Below are positions 1-5,237 of a stretch of DNA of 5,237 nt, in pieces. The stretch spans positions 1 to 5,237 of the forward strand of contig CABMDX010000165.1 of assembly GCA_902385025.1 (NCBI GenBank), given 5' to 3'. The position numbers were made by a program, and so were the translations under genes. The stretch's first letter is position 1. The number at the start of each line of letters is the position of its first letter. Under the pieces are notes generated by a model. It worked only from the letters and a program-made list of their open reading frames with translations. It was not told where the DNA came from and ran no database searches. The stretch comes from an uncultured archaeon. GTDB lineage: Archaea > Halobacteriota > Methanosarcinia > Methanotrichales > Methanotrichaceae.

Positions 1-57
1 CTCGCAGGTTCCTCCAACGGCAAATGTGGAGGCATACTCCGCAATCAGGATTCTCAT
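1..57 (-). CDS. N-terminal 19 codons of a gene downstream of proS, probably an ATP-grasp enzyme (partial)
   Basis: An ATG at 57-55 opens a frame that stays open to the window edge, 7 nt after the proS stop codon and on the same strand. The visible peptide begins MRILIAEYAS and ends GGTCE. A first beta strand of the form M-R/K-I-L-I-x-E-Y-A is how I remember archaeal ATP-grasp ligases starting, including tyramine-glutamate ligase MfnD of methanofuran synthesis. That resemblance is an inference from 19 residues only and no catalytic residue is visible. No strong Shine-Dalgarno precedes the ATG, so translation may depend on coupling to proS. The rest of the gene lies outside the window. I am fairly sure a gene starts here and much less sure what it encodes. 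Confidence 0.5.
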   Translation of the reverse strand, partial: MRILIAEYASTFAVGGTCE

Positions 58-64
58 GCCAGTC

Positions 65-1558
65 TCAGTACTGTCTGGCCATGTAGGTGCGATTGCGGCT
101 CACTTTGCCGCAGACGGCACATGCCGCCTCCGGGAAAGAGACGTACTGCGGCTCGCCCAGCATATTTGCCTCAACCTGATTCTCCAGCTCGTGGCCGCAG
201 TCCACCTCTCCGCACCAGGGCACCAGCGCCACACCCTCAAGCGTCTGGGCCTTTGCCTCATCGATGCTGGATACCTCTTTGACCCTGGCCTCATGCTTTT
301 GCCTGGCCTTGCTGTAAAGCGCGGTCTGCAGCTCTGAGGCTTCGCCTAGAAGGGCCTCTTCCAGACCATCCATTGGCACCGCCTTCTTGGTGCCATCGCG
401 GCGCGCAAGGGTAACGACTCCCTTCTCAATATCCCTGGGCCCGACCTCCAGACGGATGGGCACGCCCTTCATCTCCCATTTGTAGAACTTGGCTCCAGGC
501 CGCTCGTCGCTGATGTCGAGCAACACGCGCATCTTTGCGGCTGCAAGTCTGCTTTGCAGCTCCCGAGAGACCGCCAGCACCTTCTCCTTGTCGCCAAGTA
601 GGATCGGCACGATCACAATCTGCGTGGGGGCCACCTCCCATGGCAGGACAAGGCCCTTCTCATCGCCATGCACGGAGATAAGCGCGGCGATGCAGCGCTC
701 CGAGATGCCGTAGCAGGTCTGGCTGACAAGCTTCTGCTCACCATTTTCAGCTTCGTAGGTTATCTCGTAGGTCTTTGCAAAGGTGGAGCCGAGATGATGC
801 GCCGTACCCACCTGCAGAGTCCTTCCATCTGGCATGATCACATCGATGGCCGTGGTGTAATCCGCACCCGGGAACTTGTCCCAACTGGGGCGGCGGCTCA
901 CGAGAAATGGCAATGCCAGGCGGCTATAGAACTCCGAGTATCTCTTGATGGCAGTCTCCACCTGCTCCGCCGCATCCTCCCATGTGGCATGAACGGTATG
1001 CGCTTCCTTGAACGATGTGATCTCCCGCAGGCGAATAAGCGGGCGCGTGTGCTTTGTCTCATAGCGGAAGGTGTTGACGATCTGGTAAATGCGTAGCGGC
1101 AGATCGGCATGCGACCTTATCCAGAGCTTGAACATGGGATAAATGGCAGTCTCGCTGGTGGGGCGCAGTGCCAGCTTGATGTCCAGCGGAGTTGTTCCGC
1201 CACATGTCACCCAGTAGACCTCATCCTCGAAGCCCTTGATATGCTGCGCCTCCTTCATGAACTCGTTCTCAGGGATCATGAGCGGGAACTGGGTCTCCTG
1301 GTGATCGGGATCAAGAAGCTCCCGAATTATGCCATAAACATTCTTTTTAATGGCAAAGCCGAAGGGGAACCAGACGCACATTCCCTTGACGGGGTAGCGG
1401 TTATCGATGATCTCCGCCGTCATGAGCAATTCATGATACCACTCGCTGAAGCTCTCTTTGGGAGGCAGCTTGGCAAGCTTGTCGTCCTTTGCCTTCTTGG
1501 ACTCGGTCTTGCAACCGGTCTTGGATTTAGCCCTTGAATCTTTATTGGAATCGGTCAT
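65..1558 (-). CDS. proS: Prolyl-tRNA synthetase, archaeal/eukaryote type
   Basis: This cytoplasmic class II enzyme of 497 residues attaches proline to tRNA-Pro using ATP. The catalytic core (about 35-300) has the motif 1 region ([16 protein letters not shown], 55-70), the RPTSE proline/ATP-site motif (132-136), motif 2 ([20 protein letters not shown], 164-183) and motif 3 with GISER (284-288). An HGTP-type anticodon-binding domain follows (about 308-410). The C-terminal domain has four Cys (449, 454, 480, 483) placed as a zinc site, and the chain ends in Tyr497 as in this ProRS type. There is no bacterial editing insertion. The ATG at 1558 overlaps the SpoIIM stop as ATGA and is preceded by GGTGG at 1567-1563, so the two genes are probably translationally coupled; the next Met (46) would remove motif 1. 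An unusual feature is a Lys-rich segment of about 33 residues before the conserved core. Confidence 0.97.
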   Translation of the reverse strand: MTDSNKDSRAKSKTGCKTESKKAKDDKLAKLPPKESFSEWYHELLMTAEIIDNRYPVKGMCVWFPFGFAIKKNVYGIIRELLDPDHQETQFPLMIPENEFMKEAQHIKGFEDEVYWVTCGGTTPLDIKLALRPTSETAIYPMFKLWIRSHADLPLRIYQIVNTFRYETKHTRPLIRLREITSFKEAHTVHATWEDAAEQVETAIKRYSEFYSRLALPFLVSRRPSWDKFPGADYTTAIDVIMPDGRTLQVGTAHHLGSTFAKTYEITYEAENGEQKLVSQTCYGISERCIAALISVHGDEKGLVLPWEVAPTQIVIVPILLGDKEKVLAVSRELQSRLAAAKMRVLLDISDERPGAKFYKWEMKGVPIRLEVGPRDIEKGVVTLARRDGTKKAVPMDGLEEALLGEASELQTALYSKARQKHEARVKEVSSIDEAKAQTLEGVALVPWCGEVDCGHELENQVEANMLGEPQYVSFPEAACAVCGKVSRNRTYMARQY

Positions 1559-2139
1559 GCAACCACCGATATAGCAATGGGGGTGATAAAAGTTTCAATG
1601 GCCGCGGCTATGAAGAGCAGCGGCATAGCCCAGCAAAGGAGGATGTGAAATGCCATCTTGATCTCGCTGGAAAGATCGGACTTCTCCCGCAAAAGGGTGA
1701 GGGCAAGAAGATAGCCCAGCCGGAAGCCGATGGCAACGCAAAGCAGCACTACTGGCAGCTCGATAATGCCGTGGGGCAGGATGCCCGCCAGCAAATAGAG
1801 CCACCCGGCCTTCTGTATGACGCCATAAGATACAATCCCCAGGAGAAAGCCGTTGCTGGTCACGACCATCAGGGGCACGAGGCCCAAACCCAGGCCGAGC
1901 AGCATGGCCATGCCTGATGCCAGGAGGTTCTTGAGAAAGATTATTATCATTATAATGAGGGGCGGCTGATCCATAATCCATTTCAACATCTCAAGCTCCT
2001 TCGTCCAGTTGGATGCCATCTCCGGATCGAGCTGGGCGGCGAAATATCCCATGACTGCAGTCAGAGCGAAGAGGAGCACGGACAGCCCCATATAGACGCG
2101 AACCGACTTCAGATAGGCCACATCATCCTTTATTGACAA
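1555..2139 (-). CDS. SpoIIM/DUF95-family integral membrane protein
   Basis: This is a 194-residue, strongly hydrophobic protein. It shows hallmarks of the stage II sporulation protein M family: a FLKNLLAS segment (68-75), the LPHGIIELP signature (121-129), GFRLGY (138-143) and a terminal IETFITP (181-187). About five membrane segments are visible (roughly 14-34, 60-80, 83-108, 113-145, 163-193). In sporulating Bacillus SpoIIM is part of the engulfment complex; archaea do not sporulate and the role of their homologs is not established, so only family and location are claimed. The start is TTG at 2139: the frame has a TAA immediately upstream (2145-2143), and GGTGGGAG at 2154-2147 sits 7 nt before it. 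The gene lies 33 nt after the BASS-type gene and overlaps proS by 4 nt, which makes co-expression with proS likely. Confidence 0.87.
   Translation of the reverse strand: MSIKDDVAYLKSVRVYMGLSVLLFALTAVMGYFAAQLDPEMASNWTKELEMLKWIMDQPPLIIMIIIFLKNLLASGMAMLLGLGLGLVPLMVVTSNGFLLGIVSYGVIQKAGWLYLLAGILPHGIIELPVVLLCVAIGFRLGYLLALTLLREKSDLSSEIKMAFHILLCWAMPLLFIAAAIETFITPIAISVVA
1563..1567 (-). promoter_or_regulatory. Ribosome binding site of proS
   Basis: GGTGG lies 4 nt upstream of the proS ATG, inside the last codons of the SpoIIM gene. It matches the archaeal anti-Shine-Dalgarno (GGAGGTGA-type) and supports the ATG at 1558 as the start. Confidence 0.55.
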
Positions 2140-2146
2140 ACATTAT

Positions 2147-2154
2147 CTCCCACC
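2147..2154 (-). promoter_or_regulatory. Ribosome binding site that selects a TTG start for the SpoIIM-family gene
   Basis: GGTGGGAG ends 7 nt before the TTG at 2139. A nearer ATG (2143-2141) is out of frame and reaches TGA after six codons, so the Shine-Dalgarno position and the reading frame together favour TTG. Confidence 0.6.
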
Positions 2155-2172
2155 TTAAACCCTTCCCGGCCT

Positions 2173-3090
2173 TTATTTAAGGATAACGCGGCCAATTGCG
2201 ATGCTGAGGAAAAGGAAAAAACCACTCTCCGCCAGGACACAAAATGCAGCGGGAATGCCTGCCTCCGGTCCAAAGAGCATAAGAGCTACTGCGGCAGCAA
2301 GTCCCAAATTTTTGTAGGAGCCAAAGAGAGTATAGGAGATCGCCTGCTCCCGACGTATGCCCAAAGCTATGGAAGCCGCAATTACCATCAATCCTGCGGC
2401 AAATGTGCGTGCCAGGGCAATCCAGGCAACAGATCCTATCTCTGCCCAGAGGGCACCCTGATTGAGCCCGACCACGGTGTAGGTGACACAAAAAAATCCC
2501 AGATTTATGGGCAGAAGGCTATCAAGCGGAAGCCTGCGCAAATACCGGGACGCAATTGCCGGGAGCAGGATCATAAGCAGAGAAATCTGCACCAGATAGC
2601 CTACGCGGACTCCCGTTTGGCTGGTATAGACAAAGATGATCGCAGGCATCAGCACCAGAGAGGACAGATAAGATAGAGACTCAGCATAAAGAGAGAGACG
2701 AACATCTCCATTCAGAAGCTTTGTCATGGGCAGTACCGCAACCGCAGGCGGCGCCGCTGCCATTACAATGAACCCGTTCCTCAGGGCTCCTTCCGGCAGG
2801 GTCCAGGCCAAAAGCAGTATGAGCCCGGAGAGGAGGCAGTAGTTCAGGGCCAGGCCGAGGACCGAGCCGCGAATAGTGGCCCCGCATATGCTCTTTAGAT
2901 CCAGGCGAACCTCTGTCAGGGAGAAAGCCATCATGATCAAGAGCGCAGGGGTGATGAGCGGCATAGTGTGCTTTGCAGTCCCTGGAAAGGCCAGGCCGAA
3001 GAATATGGAGAGAATGAAAATGAAAGACGTGCTCTTGAGGAGCCGAAGGGCATACCGCGCCGCCTTTTCTGCTGCCCCAGGCCTATGCAA
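2173..3090 (-). CDS. BASS (bile acid:sodium symporter)-type transporter, probably with altered ion coupling
   Basis: The protein has 305 residues from TTG 3090 and about ten hydrophobic helices, the usual size of the BASS/SLC10-like superfamily. Two family landmarks are visible: an APPAVAVLPMT...NGDVRLS stretch (114-133), equivalent to the APGG..SN..T...G(N/D)..LS crossover helix, and GSYKNLGLA (257-265), equivalent to the ExGxQN crossover helix. Positions that bind Na+ in the bacterial homolog ASBT_NM look replaced: Ser/Asn by Val119/Leu120, Thr by Glu137, Glu by Phe256 and Gln by Lys260, while Ser133 is kept. It may therefore not be Na+ coupled and its substrate cannot be read from the sequence. 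The start is ambiguous between TTG 3096 and TTG 3090; GAGGAG at 3104-3099 lies 8 nt before the latter but only 2 nt before the former. A stop at 3105-3103 closes the frame upstream. It lies about 36 nt after the LysE-type gene. Confidence 0.85.
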   Translation of the reverse strand: MHRPGAAEKAARYALRLLKSTSFIFILSIFFGLAFPGTAKHTMPLITPALLIMMAFSLTEVRLDLKSICGATIRGSVLGLALNYCLLSGLILLLAWTLPEGALRNGFIVMAAAPPAVAVLPMTKLLNGDVRLSLYAESLSYLSSLVLMPAIIFVYTSQTGVRVGYLVQISLLMILLPAIASRYLRRLPLDSLLPINLGFFCVTYTVVGLNQGALWAEIGSVAWIALARTFAAGLMVIAASIALGIRREQAISYTLFGSYKNLGLAAAVALMLFGPEAGIPAAFCVLAESGFFLFLSIAIGRVILK

Positions 3091-3098
3091 GTACAAGA

Positions 3099-3104
3099 CT
3101 CCTC
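3099..3104 (-). promoter_or_regulatory. Ribosome binding site of the BASS-type gene, favours TTG 3090
   Basis: GAGGAG is the only good Shine-Dalgarno between the LysE-type stop and the transporter gene. Its 8-nt spacing to TTG 3090 is normal, while the 2-nt spacing to TTG 3096 is too short. Confidence 0.55.
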
Positions 3105-3126
3105 ATTATTGGATTCCCGCTTCCAT

Positions 3127-3735
3127 TCATGCACTGCTCAGATAGTAGAGCCCAAAAAAAATCAAAAGACCTCCGCAGAGGGCCAGAATCCTGCGGTAAT
3201 TGGCCTCAGACAGGATGCTCTTTCCCCGATCAAGGCTTGTCGAGACCAGAGTGTACCAGCCAAAGTCCGCGCCCCAGTGCCCGATCATGAAAAGGACTGC
3301 CATGAAAAGGCCCAGGCTCAGACCAGAAATGACCAGAGCGCTGCCTACGGAAAGCCACCAGATCCAAAAGTATGGATTTGCAGCACTGGTGAGTATGCCG
3401 GTCAGATATGGATTGCCGACGGCCTCGCTCTGCGACTGGACCATTGAAGCGCTCCTGCTTGCCTTCACCGTCAGAATTCCAAAGACTATCAGTGCCAGGC
3501 CGCCGGCTACTGCAATATAATGAGAATACTGCTGCAATGCCATGGCCAGACCTCCCACGATGAGAAGGAATATGAATACCTCCACCAGGGCATGGCCTGC
3601 CGCCACCTTGGGGCCTGCAGTCCAGCCGTTCTTGAGGGTGGAGTTCACAGTAGCCACCAGCGTAGGGCCCGGGGCAAGCGCGCCAGTCAGCCCGATGGTG
3701 AAGGCCATGGCCAGCATTTCAATCATCTCTAGCAT
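3127..3735 (-). CDS. LysE/RhtB-family exporter
   Basis: This integral membrane protein has 202 residues from ATG 3735 and about six hydrophobic helices (roughly 7-27, 48-67, 74-90, 113-137, 139-158, 182-200). Family marks are APGPT (21-25) at the end of the first helix, a glycine-rich second and third helix, NPYFWIWW (120-127) in the fourth helix and GHWGADFGWY (152-161) in the fifth. LysE-superfamily members export amino acids or related small molecules; the substrate here is unknown. The frame extends upstream to ATG 3804 (225 residues), but only ATG 3735 has a suitable Shine-Dalgarno (GGAAGG at 3747-3742, 6 nt spacer), and the extra 23 residues are polar and basic, unlike the family's short N-terminus. 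It is the first gene of the apparent operon and follows tRNA-Ala on the same strand. Confidence 0.88.
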   Translation of the reverse strand: MLEMIEMLAMAFTIGLTGALAPGPTLVATVNSTLKNGWTAGPKVAAGHALVEVFIFLLIVGGLAMALQQYSHYIAVAGGLALIVFGILTVKASRSASMVQSQSEAVGNPYLTGILTSAANPYFWIWWLSVGSALVISGLSLGLFMAVLFMIGHWGADFGWYTLVSTSLDRGKSILSEANYRRILALCGGLLIFFGLYYLSSA

Positions 3736-3741
3736 CTTTTG

Positions 3742-3747
3742 CCTTCC
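3742..3747 (-). promoter_or_regulatory. Ribosome binding site of the LysE-type gene
   Basis: GGAAGG with a 6-nt spacer precedes ATG 3735. The alternative starts at 3804 and 3789 have no comparable motif, so this site decides the start call. Confidence 0.45.
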
Positions 3748-3771
3748 GATCATTTTCCGGGACTCTCGGTA

Positions 3772-3783
3772 AAAAGATCTTTT
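3772..3783. repeat. 12-bp perfect palindrome in the leader of the LysE-type gene
   Basis: AAAAGATCTTTT reads the same on both strands. It lies about 37 nt upstream of the preferred start codon, within the probable 5' leader and just downstream of the inferred transcription start, where an operator could sit. A-tract/T-tract palindromes also arise by chance, so an operator role is only a suggestion. Confidence 0.35.
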
Positions 3784-3811
3784 GCTCATGGCCTGGCCGA
3801 ACATGCCTGCA

Positions 3812-3819
3812 TGATAAAG
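3812..3819 (-). promoter_or_regulatory. Possible TATA box for the LysE-led operon
   Basis: CTTTATCA on the minus strand is the best TATA-like match between the tRNA gene and the LysE-type gene. A start site about 25 nt downstream would fall near 3790, which would exclude the ATG at 3804 and agree with the start at 3735. A second weaker AT-rich stretch (TTTCTAAAAT, 3846-3837) is an alternative. Confidence 0.3.
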
Positions 3820-3852
3820 AAAAGTTCCCAGAATGGATTTTAGAAAGATGCC

Positions 3853-3856
3853 AAAA
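3853..3856 (-). terminator. T-run immediately after tRNA-Ala
   Basis: Four T residues directly follow the discriminator base on the minus strand. Short oligo-T runs act as termination signals for archaeal RNA polymerase; at four T this one is minimal, and some read-through into the LysE-led operon is possible. Confidence 0.35.
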
Positions 3857-3929
3857 TGGACAGGTCGGGATTTGAACCCGAGGCCTCTACCATGCCAAGG
3901 TAGCGATCTTCCAGCTGATCTACCTGCCC
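3857..3929 (-). tRNA. tRNA-Ala with anticodon GGC
   Basis: The 73-nt sequence folds into a complete cloverleaf. The acceptor stem GGGCAGG pairs with CCTGTCC and includes a G3-U70 wobble, the classic alanine identity element. The D stem is GATC/GATC with an 8-nt loop, the anticodon stem is CTACC/GGTAG with loop TTGGCAT, the variable loop has 5 nt, and the T stem is TCGGG/CCCGA with loop TTCAAAT. The anticodon GGC reads alanine codons GCC and GCU. There is no intron. The discriminator is A, and CCA is not encoded, so it must be added after transcription, as is common in archaea. The gene has its own TATA box and leader upstream and sits between the radical SAM gene and the LysE-led operon, all on the same strand. 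Confidence 0.96.
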
Positions 3930-3940
3930 TTCGAGCAACA

Positions 3941-3955
3941 CACTACGTCGTAGTG
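3941..3955. repeat. 15-bp perfect palindrome between the TATA box and start site of the tRNA gene
   Basis: CACTACG and CGTAGTG are exact 7-nt inverted arms around a single base. The element begins 2 nt downstream of the TATA box and ends about 4 nt before the inferred transcription start, so a protein bound here could block initiation. It may instead be chance; no regulator gene is visible in the window. Confidence 0.5.
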
Positions 3956-3956
3956 C

Positions 3957-3964
3957 ATTTAAAC
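3957..3964 (-). promoter_or_regulatory. TATA box of the tRNA-Ala promoter
   Basis: The minus strand reads GTTTAAAT around 3964-3957. A TGC at 3937-3935 matches the archaeal box B start-site consensus, and its G at 3936 lies about 25 nt from the TATA centre, the standard archaeal spacing. That would give a leader of about 7 nt before the mature tRNA 5' end at 3929, to be removed by RNase P. Confidence 0.65.
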
Positions 3965-3977
3965 ATGTCGGTAGGAA

Positions 3978-4038
3978 AGCGATCTTTTCTATAGCTCTGA
4001 CACCATTCGGGAGATAGACCCAAAAGCAGGAGATCGCT
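3978..4038. repeat. 8-nt inverted repeat spanning the intergenic region
   Basis: AGCGATCT (3978-3985) and AGATCGCT (4031-4038) form exact inverted arms with 45 nt between them, downstream of the radical SAM stop. The same AGCGATCT word also occurs in the tRNA gene (3902-3909). The stem is short for its loop, so function is doubtful. The rest of the 3930-4082 gap holds the tRNA promoter; I see no gene in it. Confidence 0.25.
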
Positions 4039-4072
4039 CAATTCGGTCTGGGGCTGAATAATTTTCTTGAAT

Positions 4073-4082
4073 AAAGCGCTTT
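4073..4082. repeat. 10-bp palindrome directly after the radical SAM stop codon
   Basis: AAAGCGCTTT is a perfect palindrome that begins at the base after the TAG stop on the minus strand and is followed by ATTCAAG. It could form a very small 3'-end structure, but there is no convincing oligo-T run behind it, so I do not call it a terminator. Confidence 0.3.
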
Positions 4083-5237
4083 CTATGGCTTTTGGGGACG
4101 GGAAAATTTCTCTTCAACCCTTTTTCGGTGCAGGATATTGTAGGAGCAGAAGGGTATTATTCGCCCGTCCGGAGTGGCATAATGCACGCCGCACCTTTGC
4201 AGCCTCTCCAGATCCAGATTGTAGAGATCCTGGAAGTGCATGGCCCCCAGAAAGAGGGTTCTCTTATGAAACTCGCGGATGGAATCGCGCGTGCCAGAGC
4301 GAAAGACGGCCAGGAGCATGCGCGTGACATTCAGGCCGCCCGGCGCTATTGATTCGTCCACAAATTTGGGCAGCTCTCGCAGCATCTTTCCTTTGAGCTT
4401 CAGGACGCCCAGGCGCGAGCCGTCATAGCTTTCCGCAACGCAATCTATCAGTTCCATGAGCCCCTCCACATCGATGAATCTGTTGATGGGAATCAGGCGG
4501 CCGTTATGGCTGAATACGTAAGTCGCAGCGCCGCAACAGGGGTGCACGGTGAATGCAGGCTGGCTGGCTCCTGATTTTTCCTCCAGCAGCCGGGAGATGG
4601 GATCCACGAAGGGAACAGGGTAGAAATCCTCTCTGGTGATTTCTCCTTGTGTCTGCTCCTCCACAAGAGCCAGCAAATCTGGAATTGTTATCCTTTTGCT
4701 CGCCCTCTCCTCTGCCTCAATTCTTCCGGTGAAGGCGACCGGCTGGAAATTCACGCCCCTGACCACATCCAGGTTCTGGGAGGCAAAACGCACAATTGCG
4801 CCCACCTGATGATCGTTTATGCCTCTCGCAAGGGTTGGAACCAGGCAAGCGCTGGCCAGGCCTGCGCTGCGGAAATTCTGCAGTGCCTGGAGCTTCTGTG
4901 GAAATATGTCGCGACCGCGGATGGCCTGATAAGGTTCTGGAGTGATCCCGTCAAACTGGAGATAGACTGTATTCAGGCCGCTTCTCTCGAGAGTGCGGCA
5001 CAGATCAAGGCTAGAGGCCATGCAGAGGCCATTGGTGGCGATCTGAATCTGAGAGAAGCCCATAGACCTGGCGAGTGAGATGATCTCCGGCAGGTCGGGG
5101 CGCAGCGTTGGCTCCCCGCCCGAGAATTGCACTGCAGGGCAGGGCAAGGGCTTTTCCTGTCTCAGGCTTTGAAGCATATAGCGAATCTGCTCGATGCTGG
5201 GCTCATAGATCAGTCCGCCCGAATCAGCGAAGCAGAC
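4083..5237 (-). CDS. Radical SAM protein, MJ0619/COG1964 group, tetraether lipid synthase (Tes)-like (5' end outside the window)
   Basis: 384 codons are visible, numbered here from the window edge; the frame stays open to the edge, so the start is missing and the Met at 5177 is internal. Cys2 in CFADSGG looks like the last cysteine of a CX3CX2C [4Fe-4S] motif; the other two would lie just outside. GGEPT (40-44) is the SAM amino-group site, followed by IQIATNG (64-70), LQFDG (93-97) and NFQPVAFTGR (163-172). The C-terminal part has HPCCGAATYVF (232-242) and RCGVHYATPDGRIIPFCSYN (348-367), with Cys234, 235, 349 and 364 as candidate auxiliary-cluster ligands. These blocks match the MJ0619-type family, which includes the enzyme joining archaeol chains into tetraether lipids. 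Adding about 100 residues gives the family's usual ~500. Paralogs in this group may differ in substrate, so the Tes role is probable only. Confidence 0.85.
   Translation of the reverse strand, partial: VCFADSGGLIYEPSIEQIRYMLQSLRQEKPLPCPAVQFSGGEPTLRPDLPEIISLARSMGFSQIQIATNGLCMASSLDLCRTLERSGLNTVYLQFDGITPEPYQAIRGRDIFPQKLQALQNFRSAGLASACLVPTLARGINDHQVGAIVRFASQNLDVVRGVNFQPVAFTGRIEAEERASKRITIPDLLALVEEQTQGEITREDFYPVPFVDPISRLLEEKSGASQPAFTVHPCCGAATYVFSHNGRLIPINRFIDVEGLMELIDCVAESYDGSRLGVLKLKGKMLRELPKFVDESIAPGGLNVTRMLLAVFRSGTRDSIREFHKRTLFLGAMHFQDLYNLDLERLQRCGVHYATPDGRIIPFCSYNILHRKRVEEKFSRPQKP

Noticed and set aside
668..1537. Long plus-strand open frames opposite proS (such as 668-1096 and 1109-1537)
   Set aside because: They are antisense to a well-supported ProRS, show no recognisable domains and have no ribosome binding site or promoter. 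They reflect the codon pattern of the real gene.
2141..2143. ATG just before the SpoIIM gene as its start
   Set aside because: It is out of frame and runs into a stop after six codons.
2937..3134. Minus-strand ATG frame of 65 codons overlapping the ends of the LysE-type and BASS-type genes
   Set aside because: It overlaps the conserved BASS frame, has an arginine/serine-rich composition with no family features and lacks a good ribosome binding site.
3857..3929. tRNA-Gly reading of the cloverleaf
   Set aside because: The 7-nt loop TTGGCAT places GGC, not GCC, at positions 34-36, and the G3-U70 pair supports alanine.
3857..3929. tRNA gene as an attachment site for an integrated element
   Set aside because: No integrase, no repeated tRNA 3' end and no phage-like genes are visible on either side.
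4067..5078. Plus-strand frames opposite the radical SAM gene (4067-4327, 4092-4352, 4647-5078)
   Set aside because: The opposite strand carries clear family motifs throughout, so these are shadows.
5175..5177. Met codon at 5177 as start of the radical SAM gene
   Set aside because: Twenty upstream codons in the same frame encode a CFADSGG...YEPS segment that fits the end of the cluster motif, so the gene begins outside the window.
1..5237. CRISPR arrays, insertion sequences, riboswitches or T-box leaders
   Set aside because: No regularly spaced repeats, transposase motifs or inverted terminal repeats are seen. The leader before the operon is too short and lacks any recognisable riboswitch core.

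Overview
This window looks like chromosomal DNA from a methanogenic archaeon, most likely of the Methanosarcinales (a Methanothrix/Methanosaeta-like organism is my best guess, from recalled protein families only). The evidence is an archaeal/eukaryote-type prolyl-tRNA synthetase with a C-terminal zinc domain and terminal tyrosine, a radical SAM protein of the MJ0619/COG1964 (tetraether synthase-like) group, an archaeal SpoIIM (DUF95) membrane protein, GGTG/GGAG ribosome binding sites with frequent TTG starts, and a tRNA gene with a TATA box and no encoded CCA.

Every supported gene lies on the minus strand, so transcription runs from high to low coordinates. 5237-4083 holds the C-terminal ~384 codons of the radical SAM enzyme; its N-terminus is outside the window. 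4082-3930 is a short non-coding gap that carries the promoter of the tRNA gene. 3929-3857 is a complete, intronless tRNA-Ala(GGC) with the G3-U70 alanine identity pair, followed by a T4 run. A short leader with a possible TATA box then precedes a compact five-gene run: LysE/RhtB-type exporter (3735-3127), BASS-type 10-helix transporter (3090-2173), SpoIIM-family membrane protein (2139-1555), proS (1558-65, overlapping the previous stop by 4 nt) and the first 19 codons of another gene (57-1), probably an ATP-grasp enzyme.

The five genes are spaced by -4 to about 36 nt and read like one operon. It combines two small-molecule transporters and a membrane protein of unknown role with aminoacylation of tRNA-Pro. 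The sequence does not prove a functional link, but export of an amino acid or related metabolite next to ProRS is plausible. I see no mobile element, CRISPR array or phage gene. The points most worth a second look are the BASS-type protein, in which several Na+-ligand positions appear replaced (including a Glu and a Lys), a perfect 15-bp palindrome between the TATA box and start site of the tRNA gene, a lysine-rich N-terminal extension on ProRS, and the Tes-like radical SAM enzyme.
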